From assembly GCF_000697965.2 (NCBI RefSeq), contig NZ_CP015881.1, forward strand, positions 1,413,501 to 1,477,500: DNA of 64,000 bases, in the 5' to 3' direction. This document shows positions 19,583 through 27,515 of the stretch, piece after piece. Position 1 is the first letter of the stretch. The number at the start of each line of letters is the position of its first letter. The DNA comes from Ensifer adhaerens. GTDB lineage: Bacteria > Pseudomonadota > Alphaproteobacteria > Rhizobiales > Rhizobiaceae. Made by a program: the position numbers and the translations under genes. Below the pieces are notes generated by a model, which ran no database searches, had not been told where the DNA came from, and worked only from the letters and a program-made list of their open reading frames with translations.

Positions 19583-20755
19583 TCAGGCAGCCAGTCCGCG
19601 TTCGTTGAGCAGCATTCCGACGCGCACCATGCGCACGGCATCTTCAGCCGCACGAACGAGCAGTTTCGGCGCGGCGTTGATGGCATCGTCGAGGGTGCAG
19701 GGCGCCTTCAGGATCGAGGCGAAAGCGTCGATGCCGTGCTCGAAATTGAGGGTCACGCCCTTGCCAATCGTACCGGCGAGAGCGATCACGGGGCGGCCCG
19801 CCTCCTTCGCCCTGTGCCCGACCTCGGCCGGCACCTTGCCGAACGGCGTCTGCCCGTCGAGGCTGCCTTCGGCGGTGATCACCAGATCGGCCCTGGCGAT
19901 CATGCTGTCGAGATCGAGATAGCGCATCACGATGTCGTAGCGCGGATGCAGCGCGCCGCCGAGCAGCCCCATGACCGCCGCCCCGAGACCACCGGACGCG
20001 CCCGCTCCCGCTACGTCGCCGACCGCGATACCGGTTGCCGTCTCGATGGCTGCGGCATAGGTCTCCATCGCAGCCGCGAGCAGTTCCACCTGCTCCGGCG
20101 TTGCGCCCTTCTGCGGCCCGAAGACACGGGCAACGCCGCGTGCGCCGAGCAGCACATTGTGCCAGTTGACGGCCGCGTCGATGCGAACCTCGGCGAGGCG
20201 CGGATCGCGGCCCGAAATGTCGATGCGCGCCAGCGACGCCAGTGCCGCACCGCCGGGCGCAAGCGGTTTGCCCTTCCGGTCGAGCAGCTTCACGCCCAAG
20301 GCTGCGGCCATGCCGGCGCCGCCATCGTTGATGCCGCTGTCGCCGCAGCCAAGCAGGATACGGCGGGCGCCGGCGTCGAGGGCCGCCCGGATCAGCTCAC
20401 CGACGCCGTAGCTGGTGGTGAGGCAGGGGTTGCGCCGATCGCGCGGGACCAGTCGCAAACCGGCGGCCGCGGCCATTTCGATGACGGCCGTGCGTTCGGA
20501 CTGCCCGCCGAGGAAACCGAAATGCGAGGCGACGGGTTCGCCGAGCGGGCCGGTCACGGTCAGTTCGTGCAGGCTGCCGCCGGTGATAGCGACGAGCGCC
20601 TTGGTGAAGCCTTCACCGCCGTCGACCATGGGCACCTTGAGGACCTCGGCGCTCGGGCAGGCGCGCAGCACGCCCTTCTCGATGCAGTTGGCAGCTTCTT
20701 CCGCCGACAGGCTTTCCTTGAAACCGGACGGTGCAACCAGAATGGTAAGTGACAT
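19583..20755 (-). CDS. Glycerate kinase (GarK/GlxK-type)
   Basis: This enzyme phosphorylates D-glycerate, in this family usually giving 2-phosphoglycerate, which enters glycolysis. The 390-residue length fits the family. Hallmarks are the N-terminal ILVAPSGFKESLSAEEAANCI, VPMVDGGEGFTKAL, the Gly-rich GAGASGGLGAAVMGLLG and DLVITAEGSLDGQTPFGKVP. The ATG at 20755 has AAGGAG 8 bases upstream; the frame is open for 6 more codons without a ribosome site. No other glyoxylate or tartronate genes are adjacent, so the source of glycerate is not evident from the neighbourhood. Confidence 0.92.
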   Translation of the reverse strand: MSLTILVAPSGFKESLSAEEAANCIEKGVLRACPSAEVLKVPMVDGGEGFTKALVAITGGSLHELTVTGPLGEPVASHFGFLGGQSERTAVIEMAAAAGLRLVPRDRRNPCLTTSYGVGELIRAALDAGARRILLGCGDSGINDGGAGMAAALGVKLLDRKGKPLAPGGAALASLARIDISGRDPRLAEVRIDAAVNWHNVLLGARGVARVFGPQKGATPEQVELLAAAMETYAAAIETATGIAVGDVAGAGASGGLGAAVMGLLGGALHPRYDIVMRYLDLDSMIARADLVITAEGSLDGQTPFGKVPAEVGHRAKEAGRPVIALAGTIGKGVTLNFEHGIDAFASILKAPCTLDDAINAAPKLLVRAAEDAVRMVRVGMLLNERGLAA

Positions 20756-20849
20756 GTGACAATCTCCTTGCACTTTTGTGACAATGCGGATGCAGGGGAG
20801 AAACGGCAGCTCGCCACGTTTATTCCGGCCGAAATGCAGAATTCTTTCT

Positions 20850-20899
20850 TTTACGAAAAGAAAAAGAAAAGAGCCGAAGCGACAGACGCTTCGGCTCTT
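20850..20899 (-). terminator. Rho-independent terminator of the SLC13-like transporter gene
   Basis: On the minus strand a perfect 13-base stem (20899-20887 with 20881-20869, AAGAGCCGAAGCG and its complement) with a 5-base loop is followed by a T-rich tract (TTCTTTTTCTTTTC). It lies 29 bases past the transporter stop. This is a strong intrinsic terminator that separates the transporter from the glycerate kinase gene. Confidence 0.92.
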
Positions 20900-20927
20900 A
20901 AAATGACATTATATCAGATGCTTATCG

Positions 20928-22406
20928 TCATGTTTCCAACCCGACTGCAGGCCAGATCACAAGCGCGAACAGGGCAAGCAACGCGATGAACGGGAGCGCC
21001 AGCATCAAGGCCAAGCGCAGGAGATCGGAAGGGCTGAAAGCGGGTGGTTCCATACCTCCGAACAGCGCTACGGGCTTCGCCGAAACCATCAGCGTCTGGC
21101 AAAAGCCACTACCTATGGCTGTGACCATGATGAGGCTGGCGGGGCTGACCCCGAAGCCCGCCAGTGGCAGCGCAACGGCCGGAATGAGCACTGTCGCGCG
21201 AGCCGTTCGCGAGGCAAGGACGATATGGGCAAAGGTCGCGACCGCAATGGCGAGAAGCACGACCAGCCACGCCGGCGGCTTGCCGATCTGGCCGAAGGCA
21301 CCGATCAGGCGATCGGCAAGTTCCGTCGCCGTGCCGGTCGACAGCAGCGCTTCGCCGATGACGAGCGTGCCGGCAAGAAACAGAAGCAGGTTCCACTCGA
21401 CACCCTTCAGCGCCTTGCGAAACGGCATGCCGGAGATCTTTTCCGACGCAAGGACAAGAGCGCCGACGAGTGCCACCACCGGCAGCGCGATGCCGTGCAG
21501 GTCCGAGGTCGCGAGTGCTGCGACGATCGCAGCGGTCACGGCAAGGATTGCCTTGTCGCGCGCCGAAAACGGAGGTTTCTCCGTAGGCGCGGCCGGCAGG
21601 TCGAAGCGCGAGTTCCGGTCGGCATCGTCGAGGAAGAAGCGCAGGATCAGGCCGCAGGCAAGGAGGCTCGTCAGCAGCGCGAAGGGCGCGGCAAGCAAGG
21701 CCCAGCCGAGAAAACCCGGCGCCTCACCGCCGCTGCGGCGAATGAAATCGACGGCAACGAGATGGGCGCCAGCGCCGGTCAGCGAGGCGGCCGCCGAAAG
21801 CAGGATCACCGACGGGAACAGGAGGGCCAGCGCGCGGGTGACGCCAGGGCGGCCGATGGTCGAGGCAAGCCCCAGGAAGACCGGCATGAAGATCGCCGCC
21901 CGCGCCGAGGTCGAGGGGATGACGAAGGCAGTCACGAAGATCGTCAGCGTCACCACCCAGAACAGCCGGCTGACATCGCGGAAACGGGCAAGCAGCCGGA
22001 AGGCGAGCCGCTCAACGAGACCAGATGCCTGCAGCACCGCCGCGATCACCGATGCCGCCATCATCAGCCAGACGATGTCGTTGCCAAGCGCGGCATAAAC
22101 CGCCTCTTCGCCGACGGCGCCGGTCACGGCCAAAGCCGCCGCCCCGGCAAGCGCCACCGGCGTTTCCGGCAGGTCGAAGATCGTCCAGCAGATCAGCGTC
22201 GTCGCAAACACCATCAGCGAAAGGCGCATCGGCAGCACCAGGCCGTCGGCCGCGAGAAAGATCAGGACGGCGGCAAAGGCGACGAGCATTGCGCCGACGA
22301 GCAGGCGCACCTGACTCACCGGCATATGGCCGTCAATGCGTTCGGCTACCGCCGCGTTCAGGGTGACGAGGTCTTTTTCCGAAGCGATCACCGGGCTGAT
22401 GGTCAT
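20928..22406 (-). CDS. SLC13/DASS-like anion permease
   Basis: The 492-residue integral membrane protein has about eleven or twelve hydrophobic helices and motifs of the divalent anion:sodium symporter / arsenical-pump superfamily. Examples are VIAAVLQASGLVERLAF, FVTAFVIPSTSARAAIFMPVFLGL, LLLFLAGTLVIGEALLSTGTATELADRLI and ASLIMVTAIGSGFCQTLMVSAKPVA. It likely moves a di- or tricarboxylate, sulfate or similar anion. The open frame continues upstream to 23027, but ATG 22406 has GGGAGCG 8 bases before it and the upstream part is antisense to the next gene. It is divergent from the PNPOx-fold gene; a FixK/FNR-like box lies 154 bases upstream in the shared region. Confidence 0.87.
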   Translation of the reverse strand: MTISPVIASEKDLVTLNAAVAERIDGHMPVSQVRLLVGAMLVAFAAVLIFLAADGLVLPMRLSLMVFATTLICWTIFDLPETPVALAGAAALAVTGAVGEEAVYAALGNDIVWLMMAASVIAAVLQASGLVERLAFRLLARFRDVSRLFWVVTLTIFVTAFVIPSTSARAAIFMPVFLGLASTIGRPGVTRALALLFPSVILLSAAASLTGAGAHLVAVDFIRRSGGEAPGFLGWALLAAPFALLTSLLACGLILRFFLDDADRNSRFDLPAAPTEKPPFSARDKAILAVTAAIVAALATSDLHGIALPVVALVGALVLASEKISGMPFRKALKGVEWNLLLFLAGTLVIGEALLSTGTATELADRLIGAFGQIGKPPAWLVVLLAIAVATFAHIVLASRTARATVLIPAVALPLAGFGVSPASLIMVTAIGSGFCQTLMVSAKPVALFGGMEPPAFSPSDLLRLALMLALPFIALLALFALVIWPAVGLET

Positions 22407-22559
22407 AGCTACGCTCCCTTTTTGCTGGCCCAGGCTCGCGCGGCAACCGCGCCGCACGAAAGCCACCGGGCTGATTTCGTGGGAGGGCAAACGGGGTGTC
22501 GGGCGGTTTATTCCGCTCGTGCCCGACAATTTTCGGCGCTGGAGGCCCGAAAGCCCGAA

Positions 22560-22573
22560 TTGAGCGAGATCAA
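22560..22573. promoter_or_regulatory. FixK/FNR-type box (TTGA-N6-TCAA)
   Basis: TTGAGCGAGATCAA has both conserved half sites, and the second half matches the full ATCAA arm of the rhizobial anaerobox TTGAT-N4-ATCAA. Its centre is about 69 bases upstream of the PNPOx-fold gene start at 22635, a good distance for activation by FixK or FnrN under low oxygen. A second such box stands in front of the universal stress protein gene (24034-24047). Confidence 0.72.
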
Positions 22574-22634
22574 TGCCTGTTCTCCTGACAGGCAGAGACT
22601 GGTGCCAGATGACCTCTTTCAAAAGGAGAGTTTC

Positions 22635-23084
22635 ATGTTGATCAGGGAAATGTCGCGGCAGGAATGCATCGACCTCGTCGCCGAGAACCACATCGCCCGC
22701 CTCGGGTGCGTCCGGGATGGCCAGCCCTATGTCGTGCCCATCCAATATGCTTTTGCCGCCAACAGGCTCTACGGCTTTTCGATGCCCGGGCAGAAGATCG
22801 ACTGGATGCGGGCCACTCCCCGCGTCTGCATTCAAATGGACACGGCAACGGACCGGAAGGACTGGCGAAGCGTCGTCATCTACGGCCGCTATCAGGAACT
22901 GCCGGATACGAAACAATGGCATCGCGAGCGCATGAACGCCTGGTCGCTTCTCGAACAGCGCGTGAACTGGTGGGAACCGGGCGGTCTGAAGCCCGGCGAT
23001 CAGGCAATTACCGGCGCCTCGCCGCATCTCTTCTTCGAAATCGAGATCGATGAGGTGACCGGGCGGGCAGCCACTGTGGGTTGA
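22635..23084 (+). CDS. PNPOx-fold flavin-binding family protein
   Basis: The 149-residue protein resembles the small pyridoxamine 5'-phosphate oxidase-like (split-barrel) proteins that bind FMN, heme or F420. Typical segments are LGCVRDGQPYVVPIQYAFAANRLYGFSMPGQKI and RVCIQMDTATDRKDWRSVVIYGRYQEL. It is probably not the vitamin B6 enzyme itself, being shorter. The ATG at 22635 has AAAAGGAGAG directly upstream; the long open frame further upstream is antisense to the transporter. A FixK/FNR box 62 bases upstream and the nearby universal stress gene with a similar box suggest low-oxygen induction. Confidence 0.87.
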   Translation: MLIREMSRQECIDLVAENHIARLGCVRDGQPYVVPIQYAFAANRLYGFSMPGQKIDWMRATPRVCIQMDTATDRKDWRSVVIYGRYQELPDTKQWHRERMNAWSLLEQRVNWWEPGGLKPGDQAITGASPHLFFEIEIDEVTGRAATVG

Positions 23085-23093
23085 TGACCGTCG

Positions 23094-23117
23094 GCGCGCA
23101 GTCAGATGGCTGCGCGC
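23094..23117. terminator. Hairpin between convergent genes
   Basis: GCGCGCAG (23094-23101) and CTGCGCGC (23110-23117) form an 8-base GC-only stem between the convergent PNPOx-fold and universal stress genes. No T run follows on either strand, so this is only a possible bidirectional terminator. Confidence 0.4.
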
Positions 23118-23130
23118 TCGGCCGTGCCTG

Positions 23131-23967
23131 TCAATGGGCCATCAGCACGGGTACCACTGCGTTTTCGAGCATCGAGCGGGTGACGCCGCCGAAGACGCGT
23201 TCACGCATTCTGGAGTGGCCATAGGCGCCCATGACGATCAGATCGGCGGCCACGTCGGAAGCGAAGCGATTGATCACGTCATCGACCCGATGCCCGCCGC
23301 TCGGCAGCCGCTCGACGGAAACCGAAACGCCATGCCGGGCAAGGTAGCCGGCGATATCGGCACCGGGTTCCTCGCCGTTCTTGCCGTAGGCGGAACGCGG
23401 GTCGACCATCGTCACGTGGACGATCTTGGCGCCCTTCAGCAGGTCGAGCGCTTCGCGTACCGCACGGGCCGCTTCCAGCCGGGAGTTCCAGGCAAGCACC
23501 ACCGTCCTCGGATCAAGCCGCGCGGGCTTGCCCTTGGGCAGGACGAGGACCGGTCGCGCGGAGTTGAACAGCGTCCCGTCGATGGTGCGCGACCGTAGCT
23601 CCGGGTCCAGCATCAGGCCGTCGCCCACGAGCGTCAGGTCGGCATAGCGTGCGCGCTCGCCGATCTCGTCATCGGCCCAGGCAGCCTCGGTGTATTTCGT
23701 TTCGACGCTGAACGAGATGCCTTCCCGGGTGAGAACGTCGGTTGCGCTTGCCACGCAGGATTCGAGCTTGTCGACCTCGCGCTGACGTTCGTTCAGCCAG
23801 TCAATCGAGATGGCGGCGGCAAAATCGCCGATCGGCGGAGAAGCGGCGAGCTTGACGATCAACAGGGAGAGGTGAGCGTTTGCCGAAGCGCAGACCTGTG
23901 CCGCGGCACGCAGATCGTCTGCGGAATGATCGACGCCGACCACGGCGAGAATTGTCTTGTATGTCAT
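23131..23967 (-). CDS. Universal stress protein with two Usp domains
   Basis: The 278-residue protein is a tandem UspA-type protein. Domain 1 covers about 1-145 (YKTILAVVGVDHSADDLRAAAQVC, then ADLTLVGDGLM). Domain 2 covers about 150-278 (RTVVLAWNSRLEAARAVREALDLL) and ends with the ATP-binding signature VMGAYGHSRMRERVFGGVTRSM, where the G-x2-G-x9-G spacing is present. The first domain lacks a clear glycine signature. Such proteins are often induced by low oxygen or stationary phase. A TTGA-N6-TCAA box at 24034-24047, about 70 bases upstream of the start, fits FixK/FNR control, as for the neighbouring PNPOx-fold gene. Confidence 0.93.
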   Translation of the reverse strand: MTYKTILAVVGVDHSADDLRAAAQVCASANAHLSLLIVKLAASPPIGDFAAAISIDWLNERQREVDKLESCVASATDVLTREGISFSVETKYTEAAWADDEIGERARYADLTLVGDGLMLDPELRSRTIDGTLFNSARPVLVLPKGKPARLDPRTVVLAWNSRLEAARAVREALDLLKGAKIVHVTMVDPRSAYGKNGEEPGADIAGYLARHGVSVSVERLPSGGHRVDDVINRFASDVAADLIVMGAYGHSRMRERVFGGVTRSMLENAVVPVLMAH

Positions 23968-24033
23968 CGCGTTTCCTCCTCGCGACCGGACTTAAGAACT
24001 GAGTCAGCCTAGGCAAATGCGCACCCGGCGACA

Positions 24034-24047
24034 TTGATCCCCGTCAA
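24034..24047. promoter_or_regulatory. FixK/FNR-type box (TTGA-N6-TCAA)
   Basis: TTGATCCCCGTCAA contains the full left arm TTGAT and TCAA on the right. It sits about 67-80 bases upstream of the universal stress gene start at 23967. Together with the box at 22560 it suggests that both genes belong to a low-oxygen regulon. Confidence 0.7.
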
Positions 24048-24062
24048 CCGGGATCATGGAGG

Positions 24063-24206
24063 AAAGCGTATAATTATGGGGGGCTCTACGCGCAGGCGTC
24101 TACGCCGACCGCCCTCGTTGCGGGCGGGCCGGCGAAGACGGTCATTGCCTCCGCCGCCCAATTGCTCCGCAAACTCGGCCTCACGGCCTCGACCGCGCGG
24201 GCCTGA
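24063..24206 (+). pseudogene. Possible C-terminal gene remnant
   Basis: An open frame without any usable start codon reads protein-like up to the stop at 24204-24206: NYGGLYAQASTPTALVAGG, followed by PAKTVIASAAQLLRKLGL and a short tail. The frame is open back to a stop at 24000-24002 but has no ATG, GTG or TTG start. It has a hydrophobic, helix-forming character unlike the random frames nearby and ends ten bases before the convergent Gfo/Idh/MocA gene. It may be the tail of a deleted gene; I do not recognise the family, and chance is a real alternative. Confidence 0.25.
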
Positions 24207-24216
24207 ACTTCAGTCG

Positions 24217-25461
24217 TCAGGCACCCCGGCGCGCGACGACCGGCACGTAATGTTCGAGCTCCGGCGCCGGGAAGTTGAGCGTCGCGTTGATTTCTGCCGA
24301 CCGGTAAAGCCCCATCAGCATCTCGACGACAGCAAGGCCGTCCTCGAAGGTTTCGAGCGGCTTTTCGCCCTTGCGGAAGCACTCGACCATGTGGCGGTTT
24401 TCGTCGGTATAGCCGTAGACGCCGGCCTCGTCCTCGAGCACCGGCATCAGGCCCTGCTCGGCATTCTGCTTTTCGACGAGATCCTCGCCCTCCGAGCCCT
24501 TGACCTCGCGCGACATGAAGATCTTCAGGCCGGTAGAGAGCGAATTGTATTCGAGCGCATATTCCGGTCCGAGCAATTCGAGCTGGATGCGCAAGCCGGC
24601 GCCGACATAGGCCCAGGAGGTGGTCGCCTCGATCATCAGCTCGTTGCCGTCCTGGTCTTCGAGCGTCACCGTGGCGCGGGCAAAATCCTCGGACGGCCGG
24701 TTGCGATAATCGACCTCGTTGCCGAAGCGATTGCGCAGTTGTTCGGCATAGTGGGGACGCGTCCATTTGAGGTTGGCGACGGTGCCGTTTACCGCCTTGA
24801 TCTTCAGCGAATTGCGCGGCGCACCGGGCGCCGTCAGCAGGTAGCGCGCGACCTCGACGCTGTGGCACATCATGTCCGAAAGCACGCCGCCGCCCTGCTT
24901 GTCGCCCTGCCAGAACCAGGGTTCGTGCGGGCCGGAATGTTCCTCGGCCGCGCGCGCCAGATAGGGGCGCCCGGTGGTCGTCGCCGCGCGCCGCCAGATG
25001 ATTTCCTTGCCACGCAGCACCGGCGTGCAGAAAACCTGGTTTTCCAGATAACCGTGGTTGAGGCCGGCATCCTCGGCCAGCGACAGCATCTCGCGGGCTT
25101 CGGCAACCGTGCGGGCAAGCGGCTTTTCGCAGGCAACGGCGAAGACCTTGCTGCGGCCGTCTTTGACGGCCTTGTGCAGCGAACGCATGACGTCGATGCG
25201 GGTGTAGTTGGGCGAAAGGATCCAGACCGCGTCGACGTCATCGGCGGTCAGCAGCGCTTCCAGGCTTTCATGCGTGCGGCAGCTGCCGAGACCAAGCGCC
25301 TCGACCTCATTTGCAAATTTCTCGCGGTTCTCGGCCTTGCGGCTGAAGACGCCGGTGACCTCGACATTACGCACGCCGATCATCGATTTCAGATGGAAAT
25401 GGGCGATGAAGCCCGATCCGACGAAACCCACGCGCAGCGTCTGCTTCGGTAGCTGTGTCAT
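24217..25461 (-). CDS. Gfo/Idh/MocA-family oxidoreductase
   Basis: The 414-residue protein has the N-terminal NAD(P)-binding Rossmann motif VGFVGSGFIAHFHL (about 12-25). It also has the family's EKPLART segment (VACEKPLARTVAEA), which contains the conserved lysine, and a C-terminal alpha/beta domain with the usual EDQDGNELMIEATTSW-type sheet. These enzymes oxidise or reduce sugars and polyols at a carbon hydroxyl. The ATG at 25461 has GGGAGAAGAG in front. It is the last gene of a sugar ABC-transporter operon, so it probably acts on the imported sugar. The exact sugar cannot be read. Confidence 0.92.
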   Translation of the reverse strand: MTQLPKQTLRVGFVGSGFIAHFHLKSMIGVRNVEVTGVFSRKAENREKFANEVEALGLGSCRTHESLEALLTADDVDAVWILSPNYTRIDVMRSLHKAVKDGRSKVFAVACEKPLARTVAEAREMLSLAEDAGLNHGYLENQVFCTPVLRGKEIIWRRAATTTGRPYLARAAEEHSGPHEPWFWQGDKQGGGVLSDMMCHSVEVARYLLTAPGAPRNSLKIKAVNGTVANLKWTRPHYAEQLRNRFGNEVDYRNRPSEDFARATVTLEDQDGNELMIEATTSWAYVGAGLRIQLELLGPEYALEYNSLSTGLKIFMSREVKGSEGEDLVEKQNAEQGLMPVLEDEAGVYGYTDENRHMVECFRKGEKPLETFEDGLAVVEMLMGLYRSAEINATLNFPAPELEHYVPVVARRGA

Positions 25462-25542
25462 TCTCTTCTCCCATTGATCGATTTTGGTAACGGCGGGGTG
25501 CGGGCGGAAAACCGCACGCGGCTTTCCTCGTCCCACCTCCGG

Positions 25543-26562
25543 CTATTTACGTGGCGGCGCGGTGCTGCCACGGATGTTGAGCGTGGTCGGCAGGACGATG
25601 GCCGGCTCTGCGGCGACGTCACCATCCGAGAGGACGTTGAGAAGCTGCGACATCGCCGTGCGACCGATGTCGGCGCGCGGCTGGCTGACGGTCGTCAGCG
25701 GCGGATAGAAGGCCTTGCTGAGATAGAGATCGTCGAAGCCGACGACCGAGACGTCGCCGGGCACCTCGCGGCCAAGCCGCCGTAGCGCATGGATTGCGCC
25801 GTAGGCCATCTCGTCGTTGGCGGCGAAAATCGCGGTCGGCGGCTCCGGCAGGGCGAAAAGGTCCGAGGCGCAGGCCTCGCCGCTTTCGAGCAGGTAGTCG
25901 CCGCGCACCTCGTACCCCTCGGGGACCGCAAGGCCGGCCGCTTTCATGGCGGCCCGGTAGCCGTCGCGGCGGTGGAGCGCCATGACCTCCGGCAGGGGAC
26001 CAGCGATATGGGCGATGCGGCGATGGCCGAGCGCGATCAGATGGTCGACCGCAGCCTCAGCGGCGGCGACGTTGTCGATTTGCACATGCGGGAAGCCGGA
26101 CCCCTCGATCATTTCGAGCGCGATAACGACAGGCAGATGCGAGAGATCGGCGCTTTCGCCCGGCTCAGGCGGCGGCAGCTTGCCGGTCATCAGGATCATG
26201 CCGTCGGCATGGCCGTCGCGCAGCATGTTGAAATACTCGACCTCGCGGTCCGGGTCGTTCTCGGTGTTGCCCATGAGGACGGCGTAACCGGCCTCGCGCG
26301 CCGTCGCCTCCACGCCCTTCAGGATCTCGAGGTAGAAGGGGTTGCCGACGTCGCGCACGACAAGCAGTACCGACATCGACCGGCGCGTTCGCAAGTTGCG
26401 GGCGCTGACATTCGGGCGGTAGTTGAGCTCGCGCGCCAGCGCGTTGATGCGCTGGCGTGTCTCGTCCGTCACCAGCGACGAGCCGCTCAGTGCCCGCGAA
26501 ACGGTCGCAACCGAGACACCGGCGCGTTCTGCGATATCCTTGATCTTCGGCCGCTCGCTCAT
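25543..26562 (-). CDS. LacI-family transcription regulator
   Basis: The 339-residue repressor has a LacI-type headpiece at residues 5-55 (KIKDIAERAGVSVATVSRAL, then TRQRINALARELNYRPNVSARNL), including the hinge helix, and a periplasmic-binding-protein-like effector domain (VLLVVRDVGNPFYLEILKGVE, PTAIFAANDEMAYGAI, VSVVGFDDLYLSKAFYPPLTTV). Its start overlaps the stop of the upstream permease gene (ATGA), so it is made from the operon it probably controls. The palindrome at 31241-31254 ahead of the binding-protein gene is its likely operator. Confidence 0.95.
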   Translation of the reverse strand: MSERPKIKDIAERAGVSVATVSRALSGSSLVTDETRQRINALARELNYRPNVSARNLRTRRSMSVLLVVRDVGNPFYLEILKGVEATAREAGYAVLMGNTENDPDREVEYFNMLRDGHADGMILMTGKLPPPEPGESADLSHLPVVIALEMIEGSGFPHVQIDNVAAAEAAVDHLIALGHRRIAHIAGPLPEVMALHRRDGYRAAMKAAGLAVPEGYEVRGDYLLESGEACASDLFALPEPPTAIFAANDEMAYGAIHALRRLGREVPGDVSVVGFDDLYLSKAFYPPLTTVSQPRADIGRTAMSQLLNVLSDGDVAAEPAIVLPTTLNIRGSTAPPRK

Positions 26563-27515
26563 GCGCGCATCGCCCTCCCGCGGCCGTAGAACAGCATGAG
26601 CAGCAGCAGCGTCGCGCCGAACACCATCTGACGGCCGGACTCGTCGATGTTCACCGTCGTCAGGATGCCCTGGAGGATGACAAGCAGCAGCGCGCCGGCC
26701 ATGGTCCCGGTGTAACCGCCCTTGCCACCGGCAAGCGACGTGCCGCCAAAGACGACCGCGATGATCGACGACAGCATGTATTGCTCGCCGACATTGGCGA
26801 AAGACGATCCGGAATAACCGAGCAGGCAGAGCCCGGCGATCGCGGCGAACATGCCCGAGATCATGAAGAGACCGATGCGCATGAGCCGAACCGGCACGCC
26901 GGCCATATAGGCCGCGTGCTCGTTGGAGCCGATCGCGTAGATCCGATGACCGAAGACGGTGCGGTTCAGCATGAAGGCCATGAACAGGCCGATCACGATC
27001 CAGAGCCAGATGATGCCGGGAATGCCGAGCGCCAGCGGCTGGGTCACGAAGGCGGAGAGGCCGGGCGCGGCGCGACCCGAGGGAATGCCCTGGCGGATGA
27101 CCACCAGCAGGCCCTGCAGCACGCCCAGCATGCCGAGTGTCATCACCAGCGGCGGGATGCGCAGAAGCGTGACGCCGAGGCCGTTCAAAAGGCCGAAGAA
27201 GGCGCCGGCCGCCAGGCAGGCGAGCACCGCCGGCAGGATGCCGCCATCGGCACCGTTCATGACATTGCCGGCGATGATCGCCGAGAGCGACACGACGCCG
27301 CCGACGGAGAGGTCGATGCCCTCGCGGCCGCCGAGAATGACGACGTTCTGGCCGGCGGCGACGATGCCGAGCAGCGAGGCGACGATCAAGAGCCGGAGGA
27401 TCTGATCGGCCGAGGCAAACCCCGGCGACAGGCTTTGGCCAAGATAGAGCAGCGCGACGATGAGGATGAGCGCCACGACCAGCGGCTGTTTGAAGAACGA
27501 CGTAACCGAGCTCAT
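26559..27515 (-). CDS. Sugar ABC transporter permease (RbsC-type), second subunit
   Basis: The 318-residue membrane protein belongs to the BPD_transp_2 family. It has multiple hydrophobic helices and the family segments GGREGIDLSVGGVVSLSAI and YAIGSNEHAAYMAGVPVRLMRIGLF, and ends with SIIAVVFGGTSLAGGKGGYTGT. The ATG at 27515 overlaps the stop of the preceding permease gene; the open frame further upstream lies inside that gene. It forms the membrane channel with the paralogous permease at 27512-28507. Confidence 0.93.
   Translation of the reverse strand: MSSVTSFFKQPLVVALILIVALLYLGQSLSPGFASADQILRLLIVASLLGIVAAGQNVVILGGREGIDLSVGGVVSLSAIIAGNVMNGADGGILPAVLACLAAGAFFGLLNGLGVTLLRIPPLVMTLGMLGVLQGLLVVIRQGIPSGRAAPGLSAFVTQPLALGIPGIIWLWIVIGLFMAFMLNRTVFGHRIYAIGSNEHAAYMAGVPVRLMRIGLFMISGMFAAIAGLCLLGYSGSSFANVGEQYMLSSIIAVVFGGTSLAGGKGGYTGTMAGALLLVILQGILTTVNIDESGRQMVFGATLLLLMLFYGRGRAMRA

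Noticed and set aside
20928..23027. Extended 699-residue version of the SLC13-like transporter
   Set aside because: The upstream 207 residues are antisense to the PNPOx-fold gene and lack membrane character; ATG 22406 has a good ribosome site.
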